Source: Acidiphilium sp. C61 (GTDB lineage: Bacteria > Pseudomonadota > Alphaproteobacteria > Acetobacterales > Acetobacteraceae). Taken from it: a DNA stretch of 64,000 nt. The stretch lies in the NCBI RefSeq assembly GCF_902712915.1, contig NZ_CACTIA010000005.1:2826501-2890500 (forward strand), written 5' to 3'. Numbering within the stretch: the stretch's first letter is position 1; the number at the start of each line of letters is the position of its first letter. Shown one piece after another: positions 1 to 10,150 of this stretch. The notes beneath the pieces are model-generated. The model ran no database searches, was not told the origin of the DNA, and saw only the letters and a program-made list of their open reading frames with translations. Made by a program: the position numbers and the translations under genes.

Positions 1-60
1 GCGGGGCGCGCGGCAGCAAAACCTTGCGCGCGGCGAAGTCGCCATGTTACCTACGATCGC

Positions 61-162
61 ATGAGCCAGACGGGATTCCGTTCCGCGCTTTTCCTGCGCC
101 GCGCCGCCATTGTGCTGCGGGGCCTTCCGCTCGCGCTTCGACTTATCGACCCCTGGGCGTAA
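61..162 (+). CDS. Leucine-rich leader peptide of leuA (candidate attenuator ORF)
   Basis: A 33-codon frame (ATG 61, TAA 160-162) ends 78 bases before the leuA start. Seven residues are leucine, four of them in the last third (22, 24, 26, 28). Four leucines (10, 22, 26, 28) use CTT, a codon I do not find in frame in leuA itself, where CTG and CTC dominate. Clustered rare codons for the pathway's own amino acid are the hallmark of ribosome-mediated attenuation leaders. The start lacks a strong Shine-Dalgarno, but a six-codon frame at 44-64 (MLPTIA, with a TTA leucine) ends on an ATGA overlap with it. Alternative: chance ORF. No homology evidence is available. Confidence 0.55.
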   Translation: MSQTGFRSALFLRRAAIVLRGLPLALRLIDPWA

Positions 163-221
163 CACCCGGCTGAAAACCGGCGCGCACAGGGGAGACAGAC
201 GAAGCGACCCACCGGTTCCCC
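150..221 (+). promoter_or_regulatory. Mutually exclusive hairpins between leader ORF and leuA
   Basis: CCCCTG (150-155, at the end of the leader ORF) can pair with CAGGGG (187-192). The same G tract (189-193) can instead pair with TCCCC (217-221), and AACCGG (175-180) can pair with CCGGTT (212-217). A ribosome stalled on the leader's late leucine codons would cover the first arm and favour the downstream pairing. There is no T-run, so control would be Rho-dependent or translational rather than by a classic intrinsic terminator. Pairings were found by eye; no folding was run. Confidence 0.4.
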
Positions 222-240
222 AGCAGAGCGAGTGCATTCC

Positions 241-1815
<1,575 letters not shown>

Positions 1816-1842
1816 CCCGGTCCCTTCTGGCAGGCGGCGCCA

Positions 1843-1949
1843 TAGAGCACGTTCCGATCCTTCCGGATCGGATATCGTGCTCTATCATATTGCTAAACAG
1901 AGAATCTTTATCCGATCAGATGACTGCATCTGATCGGGTGATCTTCTAT
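1843..1949. repeat. Composite palindromic repeat, copy 1 (A-B doublet)
   Basis: Two palindromes are joined by a short AT-rich linker. Unit A (1843-1884) has arms TAGAGCACG / CGTGCTCTA and core CCGATCC-N4-GGATCGG. Unit B (about 1900-1949) has core CCGATCAGATG-N4-CATCTGATCGG. The element sits between the convergent ends of leuA and the hydrolase. Its right arm, read on the minus strand, begins TAGAAGATCA and supplies the hydrolase TAG stop (1948-1946). Related copies lie near 7117, 16386, 19664, 25337, 46517 and 47988. Confidence 0.85.
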
Positions 1950-2842
1950 CCGTCCACCAGAAATCCCTGGAGTGCGGCCAGCGTCGCCCCCGGGGCTTCC
2001 TCCGCGAGGAAATGGCCGGACTCGATGGCCTGCCCCCCGACCGGGCCGGACGCATACCCCTGCCAGATCTCAAGCGGATCGTAGAGCGCGCCGACCAGCC
2101 CGCGCGACCCCCACAGCACCTGCAAGGGGGGCGTGATCCGCTCCCGCCGCGCGCGGCTCTCGCGGTCATGGTCGAGGTCGATCGCCGCCGCCGCGCGATA
2201 ATCCTCGCAGATCGCCGTCACCGTCGCCGGGTCGGCCATCGCCCGCCGGTAATCCGCCATCGCGGTCTCGTCGAACACCGCCTTCGCGGTCTTGTGCCGG
2301 GCGGTCTGCGACAGCAGCCAGTATCCGGCGTCGCGGTTGATCAGGTCTTCCGGCAGCGGCGCCGGCTGGGCGAGGAAGAACCAGTGATAATAGCCCATGG
2401 CGAAGCGCATGTCGGTGCGCTCGAAATGCTCGATCGTGGGAATGATGTCGAGCAGTGCCAAGCGCGAGATCCGCTCGGGATGATCGAGGGCCAGCCGGTG
2501 CGACACCCGCGCCCCGCGATCATGGCCGACCAGCGCGAAGCGGCCGATCCCGAGATGCGCGGCGAGGTCGACGATGTCTCGCGCCATGCGCCGCTTGGAA
2601 TAGGCTTCGTGGTCCTCGCTCGCGGCCGGCTTGTAGCTCAGCCCATAGCCTGTGATGTCCGGGCAGATCACGGTGAAGCGCGAGGCTAGCGCGGGAGCGA
2701 TCCGATGCCACATGCAATGGGTCTGCGGCATGCCGTGCAGCATCACCAGCGGCGGTCCGCTGCCGCCACTGCGCAGCCGGAACTGCCGCCCGTCGCCGAG
2801 ATCGGCCGTCGTCTCGCTGAACCCTTCGAAAAATCCGCTCAT
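1946..2842 (-). CDS. Alpha/beta-hydrolase, fluoroacetate/haloacetate dehalogenase-like
   Basis: A cytoplasmic alpha/beta-hydrolase of 298 residues. Instead of the usual serine it has Asp108 as nucleophile in GHDRGAR, with Asp132 and His277 (ESGHF) completing a triad. Arg109 and Arg112 match the substrate-carboxylate arginines of fluoroacetate dehalogenase (RPA1163-type, recalled from the literature), and His153-Trp154 plus Tyr215 match its halide pocket with nearly identical spacing. The likely reaction is hydrolytic removal of halide from a short 2-haloacid; the natural substrate is unknown. Start ATG 2842 has GGGAG five bases upstream and overlaps the preceding gene's stop as ATGA, so the two are probably translated together. 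The TAG stop lies in the adjacent repeat. Confidence 0.8.
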   Translation of the reverse strand: MSGFFEGFSETTADLGDGRQFRLRSGGSGPPLVMLHGMPQTHCMWHRIAPALASRFTVICPDITGYGLSYKPAASEDHEAYSKRRMARDIVDLAAHLGIGRFALVGHDRGARVSHRLALDHPERISRLALLDIIPTIEHFERTDMRFAMGYYHWFFLAQPAPLPEDLINRDAGYWLLSQTARHKTAKAVFDETAMADYRRAMADPATVTAICEDYRAAAAIDLDHDRESRARRERITPPLQVLWGSRGLVGALYDPLEIWQGYASGPVGGQAIESGHFLAEEAPGATLAALQGFLVDG

Positions 2843-4320
2843 CTGCGCTCCCGGCATGTGTTGGCGAATACCGCAAGCAGCGGTCCCGCCGGGACAGAGT
2901 GCCAGCAGGGCGCGGCCTTGAACAGGGCATCGAGACGCGGCACCAGCGCGCGGCTCGCCCCATCCGCCTCGATCCGTGCTATAGCGATGCGCGGATAAGG
3001 CAGGGAAGCCGCCAGCACCGCCGGCCCTGCCGTCCGCGCCACCAGAATCCGCATCGCCGCCGGCGCCGCCGCCACGAACGGGCCCGGCACGCCCACCCCG
3101 TCATTGCCGAACGGCAGAACGACCAGCGTGCCCGCCGGCAGACGCGCCGCCGCCCGCGCCGTGCGCCCGGCCGGCTGCATCGTCGCCGGCGAAAGCGCGA
3201 GCCCCGCGACCGACGCCGCCCCGACCGCCAGCAGCACCGCCAGCACCCGCGGCCGATCCCGCAGCGTGGCCGCCAGCGCCAGCCCGGCAAAGGGCAGGCC
3301 AAGCCACACATAGCGCATCTCGAAAGGCTGGTTGCCGAACGCCGCCCCCAGCGCCAGCAGGCCGAGCGGCGGCGCGGCGAACCCCGCCGCCAGCAGCGCC
3401 CGATCCTCCCGCCCGAGCGCCCGCCGCCCGTCGCGCAGGACAAGGAACACCAACCCGGCCAGACCCACCCCAAGCACCGCCGCAACCGGCATGGCGAGGG
3501 CGGGCGGCACCTCGCGGGGCAGCGCGCCGAGCAGCGCGCCGGCTTCATCCCGCGCCAGCGCGCCCAGCGCCGGGGCGAGGTGAAACGGCGGAAACTGCCC
3601 CCGCCGCGACCCCGCCTGGGCAAGAAAGAACCACAGCCCCGCCGGCAGGAACACCGCCCCGCCCATCGCCGCCGCCAGCCACACTTGCCATCGCCGCCAG
3701 GTCATCCAGGCCAGCCACAGACCCACCGCAGCCGCGGTGAAGCTGGCGAGATAATTGCTGAAACACGCGGCACCCAGCAGCGCGCCGGCGCAAAACCCGG
3801 CGCGGACATCGCCCCCTCGCGCCGCGCGGATCGCCAGCAGCGTCCCCCCCATTGCGCAGAGCGTCGCCAGCGCGAAATCCCGCGCCACGATCCCGGTATA
3901 GGCGAAGCCGTAGAACAGCGTCGTTATGCCGATGGCGAGCGAGGGACCGATACCCATCCGCACGGCGATCCGCCCGAGCAGCGCCAGCGCGCCCAGCGTC
4001 TCGCCGACCGAGAGCAGCCGCAGCCGGAACAGCCCGGTCCCGATCGCGTCGCGCCAGAGCGACAGCAGCCAGAAATACAGCGGCGGATGCACATCGCCTT
4101 GCCGCAAGCCCGTCGCAATCGCGCCAAACCCCGCATGGCCGCGATAGAATGCCCGCGCGGCGCCGGCGCTGAAGGGCAGGGCGGGCCAGTCCGGCCGCGG
4201 GTGCGAGGCGACAAGGAAGACGGAATAGAACTCGTCATACTCGCCACCCCGGCACCACGCGATCGCGACGAGCAGGATGGCGGCGCCGCACAGCGCGGGC
4301 GCAAGGCGGGCAGGGCGCAT
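2839..4320 (-). CDS. Polytopic membrane glycosyltransferase, GT39/PMT-like
   Basis: A membrane protein of 493 residues with about ten hydrophobic segments. An acidic motif (EYDEFY) follows the first segment and DVHPPLYFW follows in the next loop. This arrangement is typical of the GT-C superfamily (ArnT/PMT-like), which transfers sugars from polyprenyl-phosphate donors on the periplasmic side. Donor and acceptor cannot be read from the sequence. Start ATG 4320 has GGAG eight bases upstream; a TTG/GTG-type extension to 4356 is less likely. The ATGA overlap with the dehalogenase-like gene suggests one transcript, although no functional link is obvious. Confidence 0.6.
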   Translation of the reverse strand: MRPARLAPALCGAAILLVAIAWCRGGEYDEFYSVFLVASHPRPDWPALPFSAGAARAFYRGHAGFGAIATGLRQGDVHPPLYFWLLSLWRDAIGTGLFRLRLLSVGETLGALALLGRIAVRMGIGPSLAIGITTLFYGFAYTGIVARDFALATLCAMGGTLLAIRAARGGDVRAGFCAGALLGAACFSNYLASFTAAAVGLWLAWMTWRRWQVWLAAAMGGAVFLPAGLWFFLAQAGSRRGQFPPFHLAPALGALARDEAGALLGALPREVPPALAMPVAAVLGVGLAGLVFLVLRDGRRALGREDRALLAAGFAAPPLGLLALGAAFGNQPFEMRYVWLGLPFAGLALAATLRDRPRVLAVLLAVGAASVAGLALSPATMQPAGRTARAAARLPAGTLVVLPFGNDGVGVPGPFVAAAPAAMRILVARTAGPAVLAASLPYPRIAIARIEADGASRALVPRLDALFKAAPCWHSVPAGPLLAVFANTCRERR

Positions 4321-4380
4321 GTCGGCAGCTCCGGGTCTATCCCGAATAGCAACCACAGGTTGTTGTGCCTGACAACCCGG

Positions 4381-5640
4381 TCAAAGCATGTCCCGCAGCC
4401 GGAACCAGCTCGTCGCCAGCACCAGGGTGGGCATCCGCAGCAAGGGCCCGCCCGGAAACCGCGCATGCGGAATCCGGGTGAAGGTATCGAACCGCTCGGC
4501 GCGGCCGGCCACCGCCTCGGCCATCAGCCGGCCAGCGAGCCCGGTCAGCGCCACGCCATGCCCGGAAAACCCCTGGGCGAACAGCACGTTGCGGCCGAGC
4601 CGGCCGAAATGCGGCAGCCGGTTGCGGGTGATCGCGACATTGCCGCCCCACACATGCTCGGCCCGCGCATCCGCGAGCTGCGGAAAGGCCCGCTTCGCCC
4701 GCGCCAGCATCGCCGCGCCGAGATTGGGCGGCGGCAGCGTCGAATAGGAAACCCGCCCACCGAACAGCATCCGGTCGTCCGCGCTGCGGCGGAAATAGTC
4801 GAGCACGAAATTGAGGTCCGCCACCGCCTCGTCATGCGGAATGAGATCGCGCACATCCGCCCGCGATTCGGTCGCGACGATATAGGTGCCGACCGGCATG
4901 ACATAGCCCGCGATCGGCTGCGCCAGCGTGCCGAGATAGGCATTGCCGCAGATCAGCAAATGCCCCGCGCGCACGCTGCCGCCCGCCGTCTTCAGCACCA
5001 CACTCTCCCCCGGCGTGATCGACGCGACCCGCGTGCCCGTATGGATCGTCGCCCCCGCCGCCATCGCCGCATGGGCCAGGCCGAGCGTGTAGTTCAGCGG
5101 ATGGATATGGCCCGCCACCGGGTCGAGCAGCCCGGCGCGGTAGCGCGGGCTGCGCAGCCGCTCCTGCAGCGCCGCACCACGCAGCAACCGGAATCCCTCC
5201 AGCCCGAGTTCCTCGAGTTCCCGCTGCCAGGCTTCCAGCTCGGCCACCTGCCGGTCCTTCACCGCGACATGCAGGTAGCCAAGCCGCGGATCGCACGGGA
5301 TCGCGAACCGCGCGATCTGCGCATGCACGAGGTCCACTGCCTCGAGCGACATCTCCCACAGCGCCTTCGCCGCCTTATCGCCGACAAGCCGCCTGAGCTT
5401 GCCGAGATCGGCGGCGAAGCCCGGCAGCACCTGCCCGCCATTCCGCCCCGAGGCGCCGAAGCCGATGCGCTCGCCTTCGAGCACGACGACGCGATAGCCA
5501 CGCTCGGCAAGGTGCAGCGCCGCCGAGCATCCCGTCATCCCCGCGCCGATGATCGCGACATCGCAGCTGATGTCGCCTTCGAGCGGCGCCGTCGTCGCCT
5601 CATACCGCGCCGTGGTGTCGTAATAGTTCGACAATGCCAT
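4381..5640 (-). CDS. puuB: FAD-dependent oxidoreductase, gamma-glutamylputrescine oxidase-like
   Basis: A DAO-fold flavoenzyme of 419 residues. The FAD-binding Rossmann motif IIGAGMTG lies near residues 30-37, with GASGRNGGQ downstream, as in PuuB and related amine oxidases. PuuB oxidises gamma-glutamylputrescine to the aldehyde with release of ammonia and hydrogen peroxide. The assignment rests on context: the start ATG 5640 lies five bases after the stop of a PuuA-like gene, and polyamine transporter genes lie upstream on the same strand. PuuC and PuuD are not in the window. A related specificity, for example a D-amino acid or sarcosine-like substrate, cannot be excluded. Confidence 0.75.
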   Translation of the reverse strand: MALSNYYDTTARYEATTAPLEGDISCDVAIIGAGMTGCSAALHLAERGYRVVVLEGERIGFGASGRNGGQVLPGFAADLGKLRRLVGDKAAKALWEMSLEAVDLVHAQIARFAIPCDPRLGYLHVAVKDRQVAELEAWQRELEELGLEGFRLLRGAALQERLRSPRYRAGLLDPVAGHIHPLNYTLGLAHAAMAAGATIHTGTRVASITPGESVVLKTAGGSVRAGHLLICGNAYLGTLAQPIAGYVMPVGTYIVATESRADVRDLIPHDEAVADLNFVLDYFRRSADDRMLFGGRVSYSTLPPPNLGAAMLARAKRAFPQLADARAEHVWGGNVAITRNRLPHFGRLGRNVLFAQGFSGHGVALTGLAGRLMAEAVAGRAERFDTFTRIPHARFPGGPLLRMPTLVLATSWFRLRDML

Positions 5641-5645
5641 GCGGT

Positions 5646-6986
5646 TCAGACGTTCAGCAGCAGGTGTTCGCGCTCCCACGAGCTGATCACCCGCAGATAG
5701 GTCTCGTATTCGAGCCGCTTCACCGCAACGAACACCTCGACCAGCTTCTGCCCGAGAATGTCGATCAGCGGCCGCGCCTGTTCCATCATCTCGAGCGCGT
5801 GCGAGAGTTCGCGCGGCAGCGAATAAGGCTGCGAATAGGCCGAGCCGCGGAAAGCCGGCGTCGGCGTCAACCCTTCGACCATGCCGAGATAGCCGCAGGC
5901 GAGCGAGGCGGCGAAGGCGAGATAGGGGTTCGCATCCGCCCCCGGCACCCGGTTCTCGACGCGCATCGCATCCGCCTCGCCATAGGGCACGCGCAGCCCG
6001 CAGGTCCGGTTGTCGTGCCCCCATTGCAGGTTGATCGGCGCGTTCGAGAAGCGCGTCAGCCGCCGGTAGGAATTCACGTTCGGCGCAAAGATCGGCATGA
6101 TCACCGGGATATATTTCTGCAACCCGGCGATGAACGAGAGAAACAGCGGGCTCGGCCGCCCGTCCGTATCGGCGAACAGCGTCCGCCCGGTTTCGAGATC
6201 GACCACGCTCTGATGCACATGCATGGCGCTGCCCGGCTCCTCGTCCATCGGCTTGGCCATGAAGGTGGCATACATGTCGTGCCGCAATGCGACCTCGCGC
6301 ACCGTGCGCTTGAACAGGAACACCTGGTCCGCCCGGTTCAGCGGGTCGCCGTGCAGGAAGTTGATCTCGACCTGGGCCGCCCCCTCCTCGTGGATGAGCG
6401 TGTCGAGATCAAGTTCCTGCATTTCGCAGAAATCGTACATCTCCTCGAACAGCGGGTCGAACTCGTTGACCGCGTCGATCGAGTAGGATTGCCGTCCGGT
6501 TTCCTGCCGCCCGGAGCGGCCGACCGGCGGTGCCAGCGGATAGTCGGGATCGGTGTTGCGCCCGACGAGATAGAACTCCATCTCCGGCGCCAGCACCGGC
6601 TTCCAGCCGCGCTCCTCGTAGAGTGCCAGCACATGGCGCAGCACCTGGCGCGGGGCGATCGTCACCGGCCTGCCGTTGGAATACTGGCAGTCATGGATGA
6701 TCTGCGCGGTCGGCTCATGCGCCCAGGGCACGAGGCGAACGGTGGCAGGGTCGGGGATGAGATTGATGTCGATGATCGCCGGATCGGTCAGCTTGTCATC
6801 CGGGTCCTCGGGATATTCCCCGGTGACGGACTGGATGAAGATGCTCTCCGGCAGCCGTGGCGCGCCGCCGCGCAGGAATTTCTGCGCCGGCATGATCTTG
6901 CCGCGCGGAATACCGGTGATGTCGGGCACCAGGCATTCGACTTCGGTGATGCGGTGTTCGTTGAACCATTCAGCCAGGTCGTTCAT
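5646..6986 (-). CDS. puuA: Glutamine synthetase family, gamma-glutamylputrescine synthetase-like
   Basis: A glutamine-synthetase-fold enzyme of 446 residues with the beta-grasp N-terminus (VPDITGIPRGK) and catalytic domain (AQVEINFLHGD, MHVHQSVVD, NSYRRL, ENRVPGADANPYLAFAA). In this context it probably ligates glutamate to putrescine using ATP, the first step of the Puu route. ATG 6986 has GAGG five bases upstream. It is followed closely by the PuuB-like oxidase and preceded by potF across a 233-base gap that holds a palindromic repeat. It is not the housekeeping GlnA. A second, different family member lies at 15027-16388. Confidence 0.82.
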   Translation of the reverse strand: MNDLAEWFNEHRITEVECLVPDITGIPRGKIMPAQKFLRGGAPRLPESIFIQSVTGEYPEDPDDKLTDPAIIDINLIPDPATVRLVPWAHEPTAQIIHDCQYSNGRPVTIAPRQVLRHVLALYEERGWKPVLAPEMEFYLVGRNTDPDYPLAPPVGRSGRQETGRQSYSIDAVNEFDPLFEEMYDFCEMQELDLDTLIHEEGAAQVEINFLHGDPLNRADQVFLFKRTVREVALRHDMYATFMAKPMDEEPGSAMHVHQSVVDLETGRTLFADTDGRPSPLFLSFIAGLQKYIPVIMPIFAPNVNSYRRLTRFSNAPINLQWGHDNRTCGLRVPYGEADAMRVENRVPGADANPYLAFAASLACGYLGMVEGLTPTPAFRGSAYSQPYSLPRELSHALEMMEQARPLIDILGQKLVEVFVAVKRLEYETYLRVISSWEREHLLLNV

Positions 6987-7116
6987 GTGTGCCTCAAGGG
7001 CGGTCCCGGCGGGCGGCGAGGCCCGCCGGCGATATGCCCGGTTGCAGATATGCGGCGCGGGGTCCGGCCGCCGCGCCGCAGGTCCGGCGCGCCCGGCCGG
7101 GCGCGCCGTCTTGCCT

Positions 7117-7222
7117 TAGAGCATCATCCGATCAGATGGAATCATCTGATCGGATAAAGATGCTCGACTTATCAATATGCTAGAGCACTACATCCGATCC
7201 AATCGGATCGGAAAGTGCTCTA
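7117..7222. repeat. Composite palindromic repeat, copy 2 (reverse-oriented A-B doublet)
   Basis: Same architecture as copy 1 but inverted: unit B core CCGATCAGATG-N4-CATCTGATCGG comes first (7117-7164), then the linker, then unit A (7181-7222) with CCGATCC-N4-GGATCGG. The right edge CTCTA is the reverse complement of TAGAG and contains the TAG stop (7222-7220) of minus-strand potF. The element separates potF from puuA and might attenuate or process the transcript there. Confidence 0.85.
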
Positions 7223-8296
7223 GTGCTGCCGGACCGCGGTCCAGATCGCACCGAACTCCTTGGCCTGCGCCGGCGTCAGCGCCGGCAGGAAGCTCAGCCG
7301 CTTCATCTGCGCCGGCGTCGGCGTGACCAGCTCCTGCTTGATCGCCTTGTCGAGATACGGAATCGAGGCCGCGTTCGGGCTCGGATACATGTTGAAGTTC
7401 GACAGATCCGCCCCCTCCTTGGCGCCGAGGATGAAGTTGATGAACTTGTAGGCCAACTCGGGGTCGGGCGCATGGGTCGGGATCGCCATGTTGTCCACCC
7501 AGGCTTCCGAGCCTTCCTTCGGCAGGATCCAGCCGATGTTCAGGCAGGTCTTGTCGGCATAGCACTGCGCGACGCTGCCGCTCCAGGTCATGCCCATCGC
7601 CACGACCCCCTTCTTGAGCTGCTGCATCGTCGGATCGCCGTCGACGAAGCCCGAGAAGTTCGAGCGCTTGACCTGTGTCTCGATCAGTTTCGCCGCCTTG
7701 ATCCAGGCCGCCTTGGTCTTGCAGGCGAAGCCCTCGCCGAGATAGGCGCAGGCCGCGCCGATCAGGTCGCGCCCCGAGCCCTTCATCATCGAGAACGGAT
7801 AGCCCGAATTGTATTTCGGATCGAACAGCGCCGCCCAGCTATCGGGCGGGTTCTTGATCTTGTCCTTGTTGTAGCCGATCACGATCGTGCCCCACTGATA
7901 GGGGACCACGTACGCATCGTGCGGATCGTAGCTGACATTGCGGAAGCGCGGCAGCAGGTTCTTGAAGTTCGGCAGCTTCGCCTTGTCGAGCTTGCGGATC
8001 AGCCCCTGCTGGACCAGCTGCGGGATGTAGTAGCTCGACGGCACGACGACGTCATACTGCGAATCCCCGCCGGCGCGCAGCTTCGCCTCCAGCTCCGAAT
8101 TCGAATCGTAATAGGTCTGCACCACCTTGCAGCCGCAATAGGCCTCGAATTTCTTGATCAGGCCCTTGCCGATATAGTCCTGCCAATTGAACAGATAGAG
8201 CGTCTTGCCCGCGGCATGCGCGGCCGGCGCCCCACCGCCGATCGCGATCAGCGCGGCGAGCGCGCCCCCCGCGATCCTGCCCATCAATCCCTTCAT
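7220..8296 (-). CDS. potF: Spermidine/putrescine ABC transporter substrate-binding protein
   Basis: A periplasmic binding protein of 358 residues. The signal peptide (about residues 1-28, ending AHA before AGKTL) is followed by LYLFNWQDYIG, the conserved start of the PotD/PotF family that contributes to the polyamine pocket. It would capture putrescine or spermidine and hand it to PotH/PotI. ATG 8296 has a perfect AGGAGG six bases upstream; the TTG one codon earlier is less likely. The 74-base gap after potI and the strong ribosome binding site fit the high demand for binding protein. Its TAG stop is provided by the adjacent repeat. Ligand preference cannot be judged by eye. Confidence 0.88.
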   Translation of the reverse strand: MKGLMGRIAGGALAALIAIGGGAPAAHAAGKTLYLFNWQDYIGKGLIKKFEAYCGCKVVQTYYDSNSELEAKLRAGGDSQYDVVVPSSYYIPQLVQQGLIRKLDKAKLPNFKNLLPRFRNVSYDPHDAYVVPYQWGTIVIGYNKDKIKNPPDSWAALFDPKYNSGYPFSMMKGSGRDLIGAACAYLGEGFACKTKAAWIKAAKLIETQVKRSNFSGFVDGDPTMQQLKKGVVAMGMTWSGSVAQCYADKTCLNIGWILPKEGSEAWVDNMAIPTHAPDPELAYKFINFILGAKEGADLSNFNMYPSPNAASIPYLDKAIKQELVTPTPAQMKRLSFLPALTPAQAKEFGAIWTAVRQH

Positions 8297-8370
8297 CAAA
8301 AACCTCCTGTAGCGTTTTCCATCCGCGTTTCCGCGTCCTCGTCCATTGCCTTTGCGGCGGCTCGTCGGTC

Positions 8371-9213
8371 TCAGTCGCCCGGCCGCGCGACGAGCTTTCG
8401 CGTCCGGTTTCTCGTGAAGGCGTATTGCAGCAGCCCGGTGCCGATCACGGTCGCGATCATCAGCGTCGCCAGCGCGTTGATGTCGGGTGAAACGCCCTTC
8501 CGCGCCACCGCGCTGTAGATATAGATCGGCAGCGTCGTGCTGCCCGGCCCGGCGGTGAAGAAGCTGATCGTGAAATCGTCGATCGACAGGGTGAAGGCGA
8601 GCAGGAACCCGCCGATGATCGCCGGCCGGATCACCGGCACGGTCAGATGCAGGAAGGATTGCCGCGCATCGGCATACAGATCGTGCGACGCCTCGAACAT
8701 GTTCGGATCGAGCCCCGAGAGCCGCGCGAACACCACGAGGGCGACGAACGGCGCCTCGAAGGTGACATGCGCGATCCCCATCGTCAGCAGCCCCGCGCCC
8801 AGCAGCCCGGTCGTGCCGTGGATGAAGCTGAAGAATATCAGCTCGGAAATCCCGAACACGAGGCTCGGCATGATGATCGGCGTATAGATGATCAGGCTCG
8901 GCAGCGCGCTGCCGAAGCCCCGCGCGCGGCGGTCGCGATAGCGATACAGGCCGAAGCCCATCAGCGTGCCGAGCGCCGTCCCCAGCACCGAGGAGCCGAT
9001 CGCCAGCGTCAGCGACCGCCGGAACGCCGCGATCACCTCCGGCGAATGCAGCAGGTCGGCATACCAGTAGAAGGTCTGCCCCTTCGCCAGAGGCGGCGGT
9101 GCGAAGGAAAAGATCGCGATCAGCAGCAGCGGCGCATAGAGCAGCACATAAACCGGCAGGCTCATCGCCAGCAGCGAGCGGCGGGTCGATTTTCCCATCG
9201 AGATGGCCATCAT
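8371..9213 (-). CDS. potI: Polyamine ABC transporter permease, PotI/PotC type
   Basis: An inner-membrane permease of 280 residues with six hydrophobic segments. A cytoplasmic coupling loop carrying EASHDLYADARQSF corresponds to the EAA motif that docks on the ATPase. It pairs with PotH to form the channel. Starts at 9213 and 9210 are adjacent ATGs; GAGG precedes them at good distance. It begins seven bases after the potH stop, so the operon reads potG-potH-potI-potF. Confidence 0.88.
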   Translation of the reverse strand: MMAISMGKSTRRSLLAMSLPVYVLLYAPLLLIAIFSFAPPPLAKGQTFYWYADLLHSPEVIAAFRRSLTLAIGSSVLGTALGTLMGFGLYRYRDRRARGFGSALPSLIIYTPIIMPSLVFGISELIFFSFIHGTTGLLGAGLLTMGIAHVTFEAPFVALVVFARLSGLDPNMFEASHDLYADARQSFLHLTVPVIRPAIIGGFLLAFTLSIDDFTISFFTAGPGSTTLPIYIYSAVARKGVSPDINALATLMIATVIGTGLLQYAFTRNRTRKLVARPGD

Positions 9214-9220
9214 CCGCGCC

Positions 9221-10150
9221 TCACATCATGCTCTCCTCGGCGCCGCCGAGCCGCTTGCTCAGCACGCGGAAGGCGAACAGTCCCGCACAGGTGAATACCA
9301 GCATGAAGATCGTCAGCGCCGCGCCATAGGGCCAGTTCGGCGTCTCCAGGAATTGCGAGGCGATCAGCGAGCCGATCATCATCGACTTGCCGCCGCCGAG
9401 CAGCGTCGGCACCACGTAGTCGCCGAAGGCCGGGATGACGACGAGAATGATGCCCGAGAGCAGCCCCGGCAGGGTCTGCGGAAACACCGTGTTCCAGAAC
9501 AGCCTGGGGCCCGAGGCGTAGAGATCCCGCCCGGCCTCGACCAGCGCCCAGTCCAGCTTCTCCGCCGCCGCGTAAAGCGGCACCACCATGTAGGGTAGAT
9601 AATTGTAGGTCAGCCCGATCTGCATCGCGAGCACGCCGGGAAACAGGCCGAGATGCGGCTGCAGCAGCCCGAGCGACTGCACGAGATGCGACAGCGCCGA
9701 TTCCGGCCCGAGCAGCTCCATCCACGCATAGGTCCGCACCACCTGGTTGGTCCAGGACGGCAGCACGATGAACAGCAGCAACAACGGCCGCGCCGCCGGC
9801 GGGCGGGTGACGATGAAGAACACCACCGGATAGGCGAACAGCACCGTCAGCACCCCGGCACTCATCGCCTGGACCAGCGAGCGCGCGAGCACGGTGATGT
9901 TGCCGGAACTCCAGCCGAGAATCGAATACCCGGCGACCTCGCGCAGCGGCTGCAAGGTCAGCGGCAATTCCGGCCCGCCATAGCTGCCCGAGGTGAAGAA
10001 GCCGATGCCGAGCAGGATCGCGCTCGGCAGCACGAGAAACGCCACGATCCAGGCAAGGCCCGGCCCCGCCGTCACCCAAAGCCGCACCGCGCGGCCGAAG
10101 CGCTCGGCCCGCGCCGCACGCCCGCGCAGCGAGGCGGCCGCCGCACTCAT
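9221..10150 (-). CDS. potH: Polyamine ABC transporter permease, PotH/PotB type
   Basis: An inner-membrane permease of 309 residues: a basic N-terminus, then six predicted membrane segments and an EAA-like loop (EAGRDLYASGPRLF). Partner of PotI. Start ATG 10150 overlaps the potG stop as ATGA, which implies translational coupling of ATPase and permease synthesis. Confidence 0.88.
   Translation of the reverse strand: MSAAAASLRGRAARAERFGRAVRLWVTAGPGLAWIVAFLVLPSAILLGIGFFTSGSYGGPELPLTLQPLREVAGYSILGWSSGNITVLARSLVQAMSAGVLTVLFAYPVVFFIVTRPPAARPLLLLFIVLPSWTNQVVRTYAWMELLGPESALSHLVQSLGLLQPHLGLFPGVLAMQIGLTYNYLPYMVVPLYAAAEKLDWALVEAGRDLYASGPRLFWNTVFPQTLPGLLSGIILVVIPAFGDYVVPTLLGGGKSMMIGSLIASQFLETPNWPYGAALTIFMLVFTCAGLFAFRVLSKRLGGAEESMM

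Noticed and set aside
1843..1949. Insertion sequence remnant
   Set aside because: No transposase fragment and no flanking target duplication can be seen. The copies are short palindromes, better described as a REP/BIME-like family.
2630..2680. TAGCTCAGCCC followed by a G-rich stretch, recalling a tRNA D-arm
   Set aside because: No acceptor stem, anticodon arm or TTCGA loop can be drawn, and the segment is inside a conserved part of the hydrolase gene.
2899..5700. A 933-codon open frame on the plus strand across the GT39, puuB and puuA region
   Set aside because: It is antisense to well-supported genes, is Arg/Pro-rich low complexity and has no recognisable motif. Long antisense frames are expected in DNA this rich in G+C. 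The same applies to very long minus-strand frames across 21845-25219, 43298-46099 and 53895-58970.
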